Shown here: positions 41,062 through 49,956 of the stretch, piece by piece
Layout of the letters: each line of letters starts with the position of its first letter
Position numbering within the stretch: the first letter of the stretch is position 1
Origin: Candidatus Eisenbergiella merdavium
GTDB taxonomy: Bacteria; Bacillota; Clostridia; Lachnospirales; Lachnospiraceae
Direction of reading: 5' to 3'
NCBI GenBank assembly: GCA_019119595.1
Contig: DWWS01000045.1
Span: 109,104-173,103, forward strand
Length of the DNA stretch: 64,000 nt
Program-made: the position numbers and the translations under genes
Notes under the pieces: generated by a model
What the model saw: the letters and a program-made list of their open reading frames with translations, nothing else
What the model was told of the DNA's origin: nothing
Database searches by the model: none

Positions 41062-41922
41062 TCACCGCCAGCGGCCCGCAGCCGTGCGGGAAGCGCTCCC
41101 GCAGCCGGGAAAGAAAGCCCGCAGCTCCTCCTCGGGAACCGCAATCTGATAGTCGTTCCACACCAGCCTCGCGATCTTCTCCGCGCAGGCATAGCTTTCC
41201 GCATACTGCGCCCGGATCAGGCCGGAAAGCTCCCTGTCGTCCCCGTCCAGCATCTTGTCCTGGAAAAGCCTCTGGGCAAAAAATTTCAGATGGGTCACAA
41301 ACCGGACAAAATGCAGGGAATCCTCGTTGAAATTCATGTGATACTGATAACGCACCACGCTGATGATCTTATGCACCAGCTCGGTCATCCGCACCGCGTC
41401 ATTGGTGTTCTCATAATCAAACTCGGCGTTTACGATGTGCATTGCGATGGAACCCGCCTCGTCCTCCGGCAGCTTTTCCCCTGTCTTTTCTTCGATCAGC
41501 GCAAGGCCGTAAAGCGCCGCTTCATATTCCTTCGGGTAAAAATTCCGGATCTCCCACAGAAGCACATTTCTGAAATTCATCCCCTGCTTCATCCGCGATA
41601 CGGCAAAGGAAAGATGATCGATCAGATTCAGATAAACGGTTTCATTCAGCTCCTTCCCAAGCCCTTCCTCCGCCTTCTTCACGATCGCGTCCGTAATCTC
41701 CATGTAGACCTCGGGCGTCTGCGCCAGCAGAGCGTACAGCTTGCCGGAAAGGTTCTTTGATTTCAGGAAAAACTCCTTCTCCACTCTGGACGCATCCACC
41801 GTATCCCCCGGCTTTGCATGAAAACCGATCCCGCGTCCGGTCAGGATCCTCTCCTGATTGCGCTCGTTCCGCGCGCTGACCACATTGTTATTGATTACAC
41901 TTTTCACCGTCCACCGGCTCAT
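41062..41922 (-). CDS. licT: LicT/BglG-family transcriptional antiterminator
   Basis: 286 residues. N-terminal RNA-binding CAT domain (WTVKSVINNNVVSARNERNQERILTGRGIGFHAKPGDTV), PRD1 with NLIDHLSFAVSRMKQG and DEAGSIAMHIVNAEF, and PRD2 with VRMTELVHKIISVV and FVRFVTHLKFFAQRLF. It binds the RAT hairpin upstream of its own gene to prevent termination, under control of PTS phosphorylation of its histidines. Length matches the family, although the last 15 residues are low-complexity. The ATG at 41922 has GAGGGA upstream. Its PTS target gene downstream is truncated. Confidence 0.9.
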   Translation of the reverse strand: MSRWTVKSVINNNVVSARNERNQERILTGRGIGFHAKPGDTVDASRVEKEFFLKSKNLSGKLYALLAQTPEVYMEITDAIVKKAEEGLGKELNETVYLNLIDHLSFAVSRMKQGMNFRNVLLWEIRNFYPKEYEAALYGLALIEEKTGEKLPEDEAGSIAMHIVNAEFDYENTNDAVRMTELVHKIISVVRYQYHMNFNEDSLHFVRFVTHLKFFAQRLFQDKMLDGDDRELSGLIRAQYAESYACAEKIARLVWNDYQIAVPEEELRAFFPGCGSASRTAAGRWR

Positions 41923-41950
41923 ACCTCTGTCCCTCTTTAAAAACAGCAAT

Positions 41951-42003
41951 AAAAAAAGACCCCCATCACACGCACTGCTTCCCTTTGCGTGTAATATCAG
42001 GTC
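41951..42003 (-). terminator. Terminator overlapping the RAT
   Basis: Minus-strand ACACGCA/TGCGTGT stem extended by GACC/GGGTC at the base and followed by TTTTTTT. The 5' base (GACC) is shared with the RAT hairpin, so the two structures exclude each other. Confidence 0.85.
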
Positions 42004-42028
42004 TTGCCTGCCACACAGTAACAAACCT
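41999..42028 (-). promoter_or_regulatory. RAT antiterminator element for LicT
   Basis: Minus-strand GGTTTGTTACTG followed by GCAGGCAAGACC matches the ribonucleic antiterminator consensus of the BglG/LicT family almost base for base. Confidence 0.9.
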
Positions 42029-42134
42029 GAAGTTTTGGGGGAGGACGAAGTGGTTCCCAACCTCCCCTCAGAAATCGCCGCAAAATCCCCATTTCACCCC
42101 AGCAGGGCTATTTTTCTGCTGCGGCTGAATGGCT

Positions 42135-42443
42135 TCACCCCTCCTCCAGCGCCTCGATCAGAAAGCTGACCGGGCGGAATCCGTCGTTGCAGGAAATCAT
42201 GACGGATTTCTTATTTTTCATCCATCCCTCATAAATGTCCTCCCCGCCGTGAGCAAGCGTCATCACGAACGCCGACATGCTCTCCCATGCGCTGTCGCAC
42301 AACCCCTCCGGTTTCTTCCACCCGTCCGCAATGAAAACCTGCCCCTCCTTAAGATCACACGCATGCTCCATGGGATTCTCGTATCGCTCCGAAAGATCCT
42401 GATAAAACGCTTTTCTCATCACGGTAATCCTGCATTTTTTCAT
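42135..42443 (-). CDS. TIGR04076-family small protein
   Basis: 102 residues. MKKCRITVMRKAFYQDLSERY, EHACDLKEGQVFIADGWKKPEGLCDSAWESM and MISCNDGFRPVSFLIEAL match the TIGR04076 family of small proteins common in anaerobes, with conserved cysteines. The function is unknown. GAGGAGG lies before the ATG. Stands between the Rpn-family gene and the LicT leader on the same strand. Confidence 0.8.
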   Translation of the reverse strand: MKKCRITVMRKAFYQDLSERYENPMEHACDLKEGQVFIADGWKKPEGLCDSAWESMSAFVMTLAHGGEDIYEGWMKNKKSVMISCNDGFRPVSFLIEALEEG

Positions 42444-42489
42444 CCTCTGCTCCTCCTCAAGTCCGCCGGCCGATTCCTGCTGCGAATCT

Positions 42490-43476
42490 TCATCTCATCC
42501 CATATTCCCGATACAGCTTTCTGCGAAACGCTTCGCTTCGTACCGCCTTTTCCACATCCTCTGTTCGGGAATCCCGCATCAGATTTCCGATTAGGGCGGC
42601 AAGCTTTTTTTCGCCTTTTTTCTCTCCAATTTTTTCCCCCCTTTTTTCCCCAATGCGCAGTCCATCCTGTCTGCTCTCTTCCATCATCTCATTCAATGCC
42701 TGACACATATTTACCCTGCCTCCTTCTACTCTGTTTCTCTCCTTATAGTCCTCCAGCCTCCTGTGATCGATCATCACACTGATCACATCGTAGGTTTCCT
42801 CTTCCATTTCCTGAAAGCGCTCCTCGTTGCTCCTGCAGTATTCCTTCATTGCTTCCTTATCACGGGATCGCTTCATCAAGGCTATGACGTCTCGCAGCCC
42901 GGTCGTAAATCTATCCTCGTTCAGATCTTCCAGCGTATACAGATTCATCCGGTAATCCGCCGTATATTTCCGGAACACCTCATTCTCTCCATTAAAGTTT
43001 AGCATTCCGTGCAGGCTGCGGCAAGCCTCCCACTTTTTATTTCCATGGTAAAAGACCACCGTCACCACCGGATCCAGCTTTTCCTCCGGCGTCAGGCCCG
43101 AAAGAAACCGGGCGCTTCCCTTCAGATCTTTTTTCCTTCTGTGCTGTGCCTTCCGTTTCCTCAGCTGCCGGGCATACTCCAGCGCGTCATATTCCATACA
43201 CCTGGCGGGCATGGCGTAATGCAGCTCATTCTGGTTCTCCACCGTGAGCACGCAGCAGCTTCCTCCCCGGTACCGTTTCTTCGCCACATCCCGGTATCTG
43301 CCTCTCTTTCCGGCGCCTGCGCCGCCCGTTTTTCCCTCGTGATACGCTTCCGGGACGGCCTCCAGCTCCTCCGGCACGATCTCCTTTCTTCCCTCGAAAA
43401 TGGTGCCGTTCATGAAGTCTGCGAAGATATCCTCCTTCCCCAGATAAGCACAGAATACATCATTCTTTTCTCCCAT
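42490..43476 (-). CDS. Rpn-family recombination-promoting nuclease/putative transposase
   Basis: 328 residues of the PD-(D/E)XK transposase-like family. N-terminal FCAYLGKEDIFADFMNGTIFEGRKEIVPEELE and CCVLTVENQNELHYAMPARCMEYDALEY carry the nuclease core pattern (D in FADFMN, E-N in TVENQ). The middle (VVTVVFYHGNKKWEACRSLHGML) is family-typical, and the C-terminus has KRGEKIGEKKGEKK repeats before MRDSRTEDVEKAV and YREYGMR. Members act as cleaving proteins in recombination and move by themselves or in trans. AGGAGG lies upstream. A broken relative lies at 27066-27653. Repeat copy B begins 31 bp upstream. Confidence 0.82.
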   Translation of the reverse strand: MGEKNDVFCAYLGKEDIFADFMNGTIFEGRKEIVPEELEAVPEAYHEGKTGGAGAGKRGRYRDVAKKRYRGGSCCVLTVENQNELHYAMPARCMEYDALEYARQLRKRKAQHRRKKDLKGSARFLSGLTPEEKLDPVVTVVFYHGNKKWEACRSLHGMLNFNGENEVFRKYTADYRMNLYTLEDLNEDRFTTGLRDVIALMKRSRDKEAMKEYCRSNEERFQEMEEETYDVISVMIDHRRLEDYKERNRVEGGRVNMCQALNEMMEESRQDGLRIGEKRGEKIGEKKGEKKLAALIGNLMRDSRTEDVEKAVRSEAFRRKLYREYGMR

Positions 43477-43507
43477 GCTTTTTTCGTTCCTCCTTCTTTT
43501 TTATTTT

Positions 43508-43728
43508 CTCTGAATTGTGAATTATGACGGGCCAAAAACGCCCTGGCGAACGCCTGATACGGATGCTATTTGTCAGAAGCATCCTTCTGGCAGATGTGAC
43601 GGATGCGGTTCGATCCGCCCTGTTTTGACGCTGCTCCTGCCGCATGGAAATATGCGGGGAACAGCGATGTGAAAATGAATAAATTAAATATATCGTATGC
43701 GAAGCAAAAATGCAAGAAAAAATCGGGA
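43508..43728. repeat. Structured interspersed repeat, copy B
   Basis: The second copy of the element at 40121-40334, in the same orientation and about 220 bp long, directly upstream of the Rpn-family gene. CCGCAT/ATGCGG and GGATGC/GCATCC stems are kept. Confidence 0.75.
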
Positions 43729-43771
43729 AGTCAATGACAGAACAGGAAAGCTGATAACTCATTATTTTTTA

Positions 43772-43984
43772 TTAATCCTTTTTTACAGCATCCTGTTCCA
43801 TGTCATTCTCCTGCCCGAATATCTGGTGCTCTAAAGCATAATTCAACGCCAGACATACGAGCTCGTTCCGTGAGCGTTTGCTCCTTTTGGCCAGCCGGTC
43901 ATACGCCTGTTTCACTTCTCTGTCTATTTTCAGGTCAATCCTCTTTTGCGGTTCCTTTACAGTAATAATAAGCTTGTCATCCAT
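43772..43984 (-). CDS. Ribbon-helix-helix (CopG-like) DNA-binding protein
   Basis: 70 residues. KLIITVKEPQKRIDLKIDREVKQAYDRLAKRSKRSRNELVCLALNYALEHQ fits the strand-helix-helix fold of CopG/MetJ-type repressors, often antitoxins. AAGGAGGA with ideal spacing supports the ATG. No toxin gene is adjacent: the next gene downstream is the Rpn-family gene, about 300 bp away beyond repeat copy B. A long inverted repeat lies 76 bp upstream. AT-rich compared with the surroundings. Confidence 0.7.
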   Translation of the reverse strand: MDDKLIITVKEPQKRIDLKIDREVKQAYDRLAKRSKRSRNELVCLALNYALEHQIFGQENDMEQDAVKKD

Positions 43985-44317
43985 GATGATATTCCTCCTT
44001 AAGCGGGCAGTTTAAAATTCATTGTTTCAAGTTTATAATATCATTAAACCACGCCTTTTACAAGTATATATTATATTTTTACAGTATATACTTGTATTAA
44101 GCCAATTAAGAAGATCATCCCAGCTGGAAACGAAATATTTATATAGGCAGATAAATCTACAACCAGATTAGATTGCCCCAGTATAGAGAAATAGAAGCTC
44201 TTACTATATTTCCCAAGCGCAATACAACATTAAGTTGTTTTTTTACAGGATATTCCTCTTCTCCATACACATATAACCTGTACTCTATAGCTATAAGCAA
44301 TAAAAAGGAGCGCAGTA
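43985..44317. other. AT-rich divergent intergenic region
   Basis: 333 bp between the RHH gene and the XRE gene. Holds the 11-bp inverted repeat at 44060-44095; otherwise nothing recognised. Confidence 0.4.
44060..44095. promoter_or_regulatory. 11-bp inverted repeat, candidate RHH operator
   Basis: ACAAGTATATA (44060-44070) and TATATACTTGT (44085-44095) are perfect inverted arms 14 bp apart, upstream of the RHH gene. RHH repressors bind such spaced palindromes. Confidence 0.5.
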
Positions 44318-44665
44318 ATGTCCAATCGAATCAGAGAATTACGGGAAGAAGCCCGGATGACCCAGGTACGCTTATCCATTGAACTGGAGGTTTCTCAGGA
44401 AACGATCAGCGCCTATGAAAGCGGCAAGCATTATCCCAGCGTGGCCTCGCTGCTAAAGCTGTCGCAGATTTTTCATGCGAGCTGCGACTATATTCTTGGA
44501 ATTTCCGACATAAGAATGCCTGCCCAAAACAGCCTCCCCGACGGTGCGGAGCAGAATATCGCCATGAGATGGAACCGTCTGAATGCCGGACAGCGCGCCC
44601 TGGCCCTCGCCTATATGGACGGTCTGCTCGATATGGGACAAACTGAGCAGGCGAGCCGAACATGA
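44318..44665 (+). CDS. XRE-family transcriptional regulator
   Basis: 115 residues. N-terminal Cro/C1 helix-turn-helix (IRELREEARMTQVRLSIELEVSQETISAYESGKHYPSVASLLKLSQIFHASCDYILGIS) and a short acidic C-terminal helix (ALALAYMDGLLDMGQ). AAAAGGAG lies upstream. Divergent from the RHH gene; no target is obvious. A perfect 10-bp hairpin follows the gene. Confidence 0.85.
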   Translation: MSNRIRELREEARMTQVRLSIELEVSQETISAYESGKHYPSVASLLKLSQIFHASCDYILGISDIRMPAQNSLPDGAEQNIAMRWNRLNAGQRALALAYMDGLLDMGQTEQASRT

Positions 44666-44723
44666 CTTTTTACGAAGGCTAAGAGCAAGAGGCGGCTGGA
44701 AAAACTTGTGTAATATGCAGTGC

Positions 44724-44751
44724 CGCAGCCATCGACTGACAGATGGCTGCG
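44724..44751. other. 10-bp hairpin after the XRE gene
   Basis: CGCAGCCATC pairs perfectly with GATGGCTGCG around an 8-nt loop. There is no T run, so its role as a terminator is doubtful. Confidence 0.45.
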
Positions 44752-44777
44752 CCTGCCCAATAGGATGGATACATAAT

Positions 44778-44803
44778 AAGAGCGCACTCAACAGTACGCT
44801 CTT
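44778..44803. terminator. Terminator-like hairpin between converging genes
   Basis: AAGAGCG pairs with CGCTCTT around a 12-nt loop, 18 bp after the minus-strand GGDEF stop. T runs are poor on both strands. Confidence 0.4.
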
Positions 44804-44820
44804 GTTAAATGGAATCCGGC

Positions 44821-45993
44821 TTATTCATAGAAAAGACAGGCGTTTTTACCACTGTGCTTTGCCTGATAGAGCGCTTTATCCGCTCTCATAAAAAGTGTTT
44901 CAAACTGCCTGGTTTCCTCTGTTGCGAAAGCCACACCAATGGAACAGGTTACTTTCAGGTCGTTCTGTTCTGCGATCTTTAGGGAAGCTATCTCCTGAAG
45001 GATGCCCTGCAGTTTTTCCGCGAGCTGTTCCCGCCCTCCATCAAACTCTTCCAGGAATACGATAAATTCATCCCCGCCATATCTGCCTAAAATATCTGTT
45101 GTCTGAAACGCCTTTTTAAGGCCATCTGAGACAGAACAGAGAGCGGTTGTCCCGGTTTGATGCCCAAATCTGTCATTGATCGCTTTCAGATTATCCACAT
45201 CTATAACCAGCATTACGCCGCTTAACCCCCGACCGGAAACCAGCATATCGTCAATTTTATGCTGTACAGCACCACTGTTCAGAAGCCCCGTCATACTGTC
45301 ACGCATAGCGCGATGCTTCTCTTCCAGTTTCAGTGCCTCATACTGTTGTATGATTTCGTAAACTAAAAAAATAAACAGTCCGGTTATGATATAGGACACA
45401 GAAAGCAATTCAAAATCACGTGAGAAAAATTTTTCCGCAAGCCATATTGAAATGTTGCAAAGGGTTGCCGAAAATAAGAATATTGCGTGCAGGTGGGACA
45501 CAATTCTCTTTTTGTATATTGCATAAATGACAGCAGACAGCTGTGCGACCACATAGAAAATAAGATAAACAAGATATATTTTATGTAATATCCCGTATTC
45601 TCTTATGATTTTTGTAAAGCCTTCTGATCGATCGATTTCAGCTGTTTTATAATAGACAGGCAGGATTCCGGGGCTTGCAGCAATAAGCAAGACCACGGTA
45701 CCGATCGTGATCAGCATGGGATTGAGCCATTTGGGAGGATCTATTTTGCAAATAGTCAATAGCATCATCATTAGAAAATAGGGCAAAAAGACCTGCCCTA
45801 AATAGGAGAGACGATTCGCGTTTAAGGCGAATGTCAGGCTCGGAGCAATGGATATCAGAAAATACCCTAAATTTGCCAGGGCAACCGATATAAACATCAA
45901 CAGCAAATACCGATTTTTGTTTTTATCAACTAAAAGGCATATGCCGATTAGAATAAATGAAATAATGGTGATTATTCCATATACAGCCGACAC
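44821..45993 (-). CDS. Membrane diguanylate cyclase (7TM-type N-terminus + GGDEF)
   Basis: 390 residues. Seven hydrophobic segments in residues 1-220 resemble the histidine-kinase-type 7TM sensor region. The GGDEF domain follows: RDSMTGLLNSGAV, LVIDVDNLKAINDRFGHQTG and the active-site YGGDEFIVF (near 302). Converts two GTP to cyclic di-GMP. No RxxD inhibitory site precedes the GGDEF motif, so product inhibition is likely absent. Starts with GTG; GGGGAG lies upstream. Stands alone. Confidence 0.88.
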   Translation of the reverse strand: MSAVYGIITIISFILIGICLLVDKNKNRYLLLMFISVALANLGYFLISIAPSLTFALNANRLSYLGQVFLPYFLMMMLLTICKIDPPKWLNPMLITIGTVVLLIAASPGILPVYYKTAEIDRSEGFTKIIREYGILHKIYLVYLIFYVVAQLSAVIYAIYKKRIVSHLHAIFLFSATLCNISIWLAEKFFSRDFELLSVSYIITGLFIFLVYEIIQQYEALKLEEKHRAMRDSMTGLLNSGAVQHKIDDMLVSGRGLSGVMLVIDVDNLKAINDRFGHQTGTTALCSVSDGLKKAFQTTDILGRYGGDEFIVFLEEFDGGREQLAEKLQGILQEIASLKIAEQNDLKVTCSIGVAFATEETRQFETLFMRADKALYQAKHSGKNACLFYE

Positions 45994-46251
45994 GCTTTAT
46001 CTCTCCCCTGCTAAAAACGGTTTATCCATCATTTGAAGAGCGCCGCAATGGATTTATATACATACGGCGAAGAGTACCATCCGATCATCGTTCTGGTCGA
46101 CAGCCCCAATAAAATATGGATATTGTATCATGTTTATTTCTCTCTTGCAATCAATATTCATTTATGGCAAGTCGATGATGTTTTATTGTTTTATTATCCT
46201 ATTGTTTTATTTTTTACACTGTATTCCACAGGCGGCCTTTTTCCTTTTCGG
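45994..46251. other. Intergenic, nothing recognised
   Basis: An AT-rich 258-bp gap between the GGDEF gene start and the MATE gene stop. It should hold the GGDEF promoter; no clear terminator is seen for the MATE gene. Confidence 0.3.
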
Positions 46252-47607
46252 TCAATCTCCCGCCGCCCCCTTCAGCTTCCTCATCTGCACGATATAGCTT
46301 GTGACCAGGATCACATCCGCGCCGAACCACGCGAGGATCTCCGCGTAGAAGATTCCCTCTGATCCGAAGAACAGCGGGAGCAGCATGGCCGTTCCGGTAC
46401 GCATGACAAACTCCGCAACTCCGGACAGCATGGGAAGCAGAGTATTTCCCATCCCCTGCAGGCAGGAGCGTGTCACATGCAGGACATAGAGCACCGGAAG
46501 AAATACGCTCATGATCGCCAGATAATGATAGGCGATCTCCAGCGTGGCGGCCACGTCCTCCGGGCTTCCCGAAATGAACCAGCCCAGGATCACCCGGCCG
46601 AACAGAAGCATGGCGGCCGCTATGACGGCGGAGGTCACCACCGCCGTGGCAAGCGCGGCCCGCGTTCCTTTGCTGATCCGGTCGATTTTCCCAGCGCCCA
46701 GGTTCTGTCCCGTATAGGTCACCATCGCATAGCCGTAGGAGGTTGCGGCCACCTCCAAAATGCCGTACAGCTTATTGGTGGCCGTGAATCCGGCGATGAA
46801 CAGCACGCCGAAGCCGTTGACCACAAACTGCACGATCATGCCGCCCACGGAAATGATCGCGTTCTGAAAGGCCATGGGAAGCCCGAGCTTCATCAGATGC
46901 AGGCAGAGACGTCCTCCGATCCGGAAATCCTCTTTTGTAAAGGCGAGCACAGGGATCTTCAGAATGGAGAACAGGCAGAACAGCCCGGAGCAGACCTGCG
47001 CGATCACCGTCGCTCCGGCCGCTCCCGCGATGCCCCAGTGAAAGCCCAGCACAAAAAGAAGATCCAGCCCCACATTGATGAGAGCCGCCATCACCATGGC
47101 ATACAGCGGCGTCTTCCCGTCTCCCAGCGCGCGCAGGATGGAGGCCAGGATATTATAGGCCATGACTACAGGAATACCCGCGAACATGATCCGCAGATAG
47201 GTCATGGAATCCCCGATGATCGCCTCCGGCGTCTGCAGAAGCGTCAGAACGGGCCTTGCCGCCGCCTGGCTGAGCGCAAGAAGGACGATGGAGGAAAGGA
47301 TGGCAAGCAGGATGGAATTCGCCACCGTTTTTCTCAGCTTATCATACATCCCCGCCCCGAATTCATGGGACATGCGGATGGAAAAACCCTGTGTAAAGCC
47401 CTGGATCGTGCCGAGCACCATCCAGTTCAGCCAGTCTGCCGCTCCAAGGGCGGCCAGCGCCCCCACGCCCAGGGCCTGCCCCACCACCATGGTATCCACT
47501 ACCGTATACAACTGCTGAAAGACATTTCCCAGCATCAGTGGCAGGGAAAATGCCACGATCAGCTTCAGCGGTTTTCCTTCCGTCATGCTCTGTGTCCGCG
47601 CCGCCAT
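46252..47607 (-). CDS. MATE-family multidrug/Na+ antiporter
   Basis: 451 residues with twelve predicted helices. N-terminal LIVAFSLPLMLGNVFQQLYTVVDTMVVGQALGVGALAALGAA and the repeated half with GFTATNKLYGILEVAATSYGYAMVTYTGQNLGAGKIDR are standard MATE features. Exports small cationic compounds or metabolites in exchange for Na+ or H+; substrate unknown. The ATG at 47607 has AAGGA upstream at a slightly long distance. A second MATE gene lies close by on the other strand but is a distant relative, not a duplicate. Confidence 0.9.
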   Translation of the reverse strand: MAARTQSMTEGKPLKLIVAFSLPLMLGNVFQQLYTVVDTMVVGQALGVGALAALGAADWLNWMVLGTIQGFTQGFSIRMSHEFGAGMYDKLRKTVANSILLAILSSIVLLALSQAAARPVLTLLQTPEAIIGDSMTYLRIMFAGIPVVMAYNILASILRALGDGKTPLYAMVMAALINVGLDLLFVLGFHWGIAGAAGATVIAQVCSGLFCLFSILKIPVLAFTKEDFRIGGRLCLHLMKLGLPMAFQNAIISVGGMIVQFVVNGFGVLFIAGFTATNKLYGILEVAATSYGYAMVTYTGQNLGAGKIDRISKGTRAALATAVVTSAVIAAAMLLFGRVILGWFISGSPEDVAATLEIAYHYLAIMSVFLPVLYVLHVTRSCLQGMGNTLLPMLSGVAEFVMRTGTAMLLPLFFGSEGIFYAEILAWFGADVILVTSYIVQMRKLKGAAGD

Positions 47608-47703
47608 TTCTGTCTACCGTTCCTTTCTGTCTGTGTTTTCCTTTATTTCTCTTCCTTACCGGCTCTTCCTCAAACCGAAGCGTTCTTCACATAGCAACAG
47701 CCG

Positions 47704-48339
47704 TCAGCGCAGCCCCAGCAGCCGCAGATACGCCTGCGCGATCACAGCATGGCCCGCCTCGGTGGGATGCACGCCGTCCTCCGACAGCTCCGCCGGAGAC
47801 GCCCCGCCCACGATCCAGCTCTGGAACAGCCCGTCCATGGGGAGAAAATAATCCGCATACTCTCTCGCAAGCCGTCTTGCCGCCTGAATCTTGGGATCCA
47901 GGTCCGTATGCCAGCATTCCTTTTCCGGATCCGTCGGGATCAGAAAGGGCTCAATGATCATCAGCTTCGCCTGCGGCAGATCGCGGCGCAGCCGCTCAAG
48001 CAGCGTCCGGCAGTTGCTCTCATACTGCTCCGCGCTGGTGGGATCAGCGCTGTCATAGCCCCTCCAGGTATCATTGATGCCGATCAGAACGGAAATGAAA
48101 TCCGGCTTTACCGCAAGAAAATCCTCCTCATACCGATTAAGAAGATCGCAGGAACGATTCCCCGACACGCCCCTGTTGATAAACTGCGTCCCGCTTCCCG
48201 GATACAGGCAGCGATACATCCGCGCCACCTTCTCCGGATATCCCGCTCCCAGATCGTCCGTTTCCCGGATCCTTCCGCAGTCGGTGATGGAATCCCCCTG
48301 AAACAGCACCCTTTTTCCCGTAAAAATGTTGTGGATCAT
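47704..48339 (-). CDS. SGNH/GDSL-family hydrolase
   Basis: 211 residues. VLFQGDSITDCGR (block I with catalytic Ser), NRGVSGNRSCDLLNR (block II Gly), VLIGINDTWRG (block III Asn) and DGVHPTEAGHAVIA (block V Asp-His) are all present. Likely an esterase that removes acyl groups from carbohydrates or small molecules; cytosolic, since no signal peptide is seen. AAGGAG precedes ATG 48339. Upstream in-frame sequence is a 27-bp repeat and is not taken as coding. Confidence 0.88.
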   Translation of the reverse strand: MIHNIFTGKRVLFQGDSITDCGRIRETDDLGAGYPEKVARMYRCLYPGSGTQFINRGVSGNRSCDLLNRYEEDFLAVKPDFISVLIGINDTWRGYDSADPTSAEQYESNCRTLLERLRRDLPQAKLMIIEPFLIPTDPEKECWHTDLDPKIQAARRLAREYADYFLPMDGLFQSWIVGGASPAELSEDGVHPTEAGHAVIAQAYLRLLGLR

Positions 48340-48369
48340 AACATTCTCCTTCTTTTTTCTGATTTTCGG

Positions 48370-48465
48370 GCAGACGCCGCTGTCATTTCCCGCACAACCC
48401 CTGCCGCCATCTTCCGCACAGCCGCCGCTGCCATCTTCCATACAGCCGTCTCTGCCGTCCTCCAC
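48370..48465. repeat. Degenerate 27-bp tandem repeat upstream of the SGNH gene
   Basis: About three units with GCCGCCGCTGCCATCTTCC-type cores. In frame with the SGNH gene it would read CAEDGGRGC-type repeats. Confidence 0.5.
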
Positions 48466-48561
48466 GCATCAGCCCGCACACAGCGCCTTCTTTACAAGCC
48501 ACTTCCGCAGGCTTATAATCACATTATACTGAAAAAAAGAAAAAACGAAAGAGGCAGATTT

Positions 48562-49925
48562 ATGACGAAGGCCGAAAATCAGAACGACTTCTCCAAAGGA
48601 AGCGTCGTCGGAAATATTCTTTCTCTGGCGCTGCCCATGACGCTGGCGCAGCTCATCAATATCCTTTACAACGTGGTGGACCGGATGTATATCGGAAGGC
48701 TGCCGGAAAACGCCACCCTTTCCCTGACCGGGCTGGGCCTGTGCATGCCGGTCATCTCCGCCGTGATCGCCTTTGCCAACCTGTTCGGCATGGGCGGAGC
48801 GCCCCTGTGCTCCATCGCCCGTGGAAAAGGCGACGACCGGGAGGCGGAACGGATCATGGGAAACGCTTTTGCCATGCTGCTTGCGACCGGCCTGCTTCTG
48901 ACCGTCGTCGGCCTTCTCTTCAAAAAAACCTGCTGTACGCCTTCGGCGCAAGCGATGCCACTTATCCTTATGCGGACAGCTATCTGACCATCTATCTGCT
49001 CGGCACCCTTTTTGTCATGACCAGCCTTGGTCTCAACAGCTACATCAACGCCCAGGGCTTTGCCCGTATCGGCATGGTGACCACCCTGATCGGCGCGGTT
49101 CTGAACATCCTGCTGGATCCTGTTTTCATCTTCGTCCTGGACATGGGCATTCAGGGCGCCGCCATCGCCACCGTCATTTCCCAGGCGGCCTCCGCGCTGT
49201 GGACCTTCCGTTTTCTGACCGGAGACAAAACCATCCTGCGCATCCGCCTCTCCTCCATGAAGCCGCACGGAGGGACCATCGGAAGCATCGTCTCCCTCGG
49301 CCTGTCCGGCTTCATGATGTCCATCACCAACAGTATCGTCCAGGTGGTGTGCAATTCCACTCTTTCCGTATACGGAGGCGATCTCTATGTAGGCGTCATG
49401 ACCGTCATCAATTCCATCCGGGAGATCGTGACCATGCCGGTGACAGGCGTCACCAACGGCTCCCAGCCCGTCATCAGCTTCAACTACGGAGCGGGAAAAT
49501 ACGACCGGATCAAACAGGCCATCCGCTTCATGGCCTTAAGCTGTATCGGCTACACCGTCGTCATCTGGGGGATCCTGCACCTGTTCCCCGTATTTTTCAT
49601 CCATATTTTCAACACGCAGGCTGATCTGGTGGAGGCCGCCGTACCCTCCATGCAGATCTACTACTTCGGCTTTTTCATGATGTCACTGCAGTTTTCCGGA
49701 CAGACCGTTTTTCAGGCGCTGGGGAAGGCGAAATTCGCCATTTTTTTCTCCATACTGCGTAAAGTAGTCATTGTCACGCCCCTGACGCTCCTTTTGCCCC
49801 GCGTGGTCAGCCCTGCAGTCAACGGCGTGTTCCTGGCGGAGCCCGTCTCCAATTTCATCGGAGGCGCCGCCTGCTTTCTGACCATGCTGCTGGTGGTCCG
49901 CAAAGAGCTGAAAAAGCAGAACTGA
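48562..49925 (+). pseudogene. MATE-family exporter gene with a frameshift at an A7 run
   Basis: The frame opens at MTKAENQNDFSKGSVVGNILSLALPMTLAQLINILYNVVDRMYIG and reads normally to GLLLTVVGLLFKK at about 48930, where a run of seven A at 48922-48928 leads into stop-bound TCCTPSAQAMPLILMRTAI. The other frame continues perfectly with LLYAFGASDATYPYADSYLTIYLLGT and runs to the normal C-terminus RKELKKQN. One added A restores a 454-residue MATE protein of normal size. GAAAGAGG precedes the ATG. It could be a true mutation, a sequencing error, phase variation, or rescue by slippage on the A run. Confidence 0.75.
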
Positions 49926-49956
49926 AAAACAAAGCTGAAAGAAAGAGGGACAGAAA

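Noticed and set aside
41062..41922. LicT-type gene as truncated
   Set aside because: The length (286 residues) and both PRDs match the family; only the last residues are odd.
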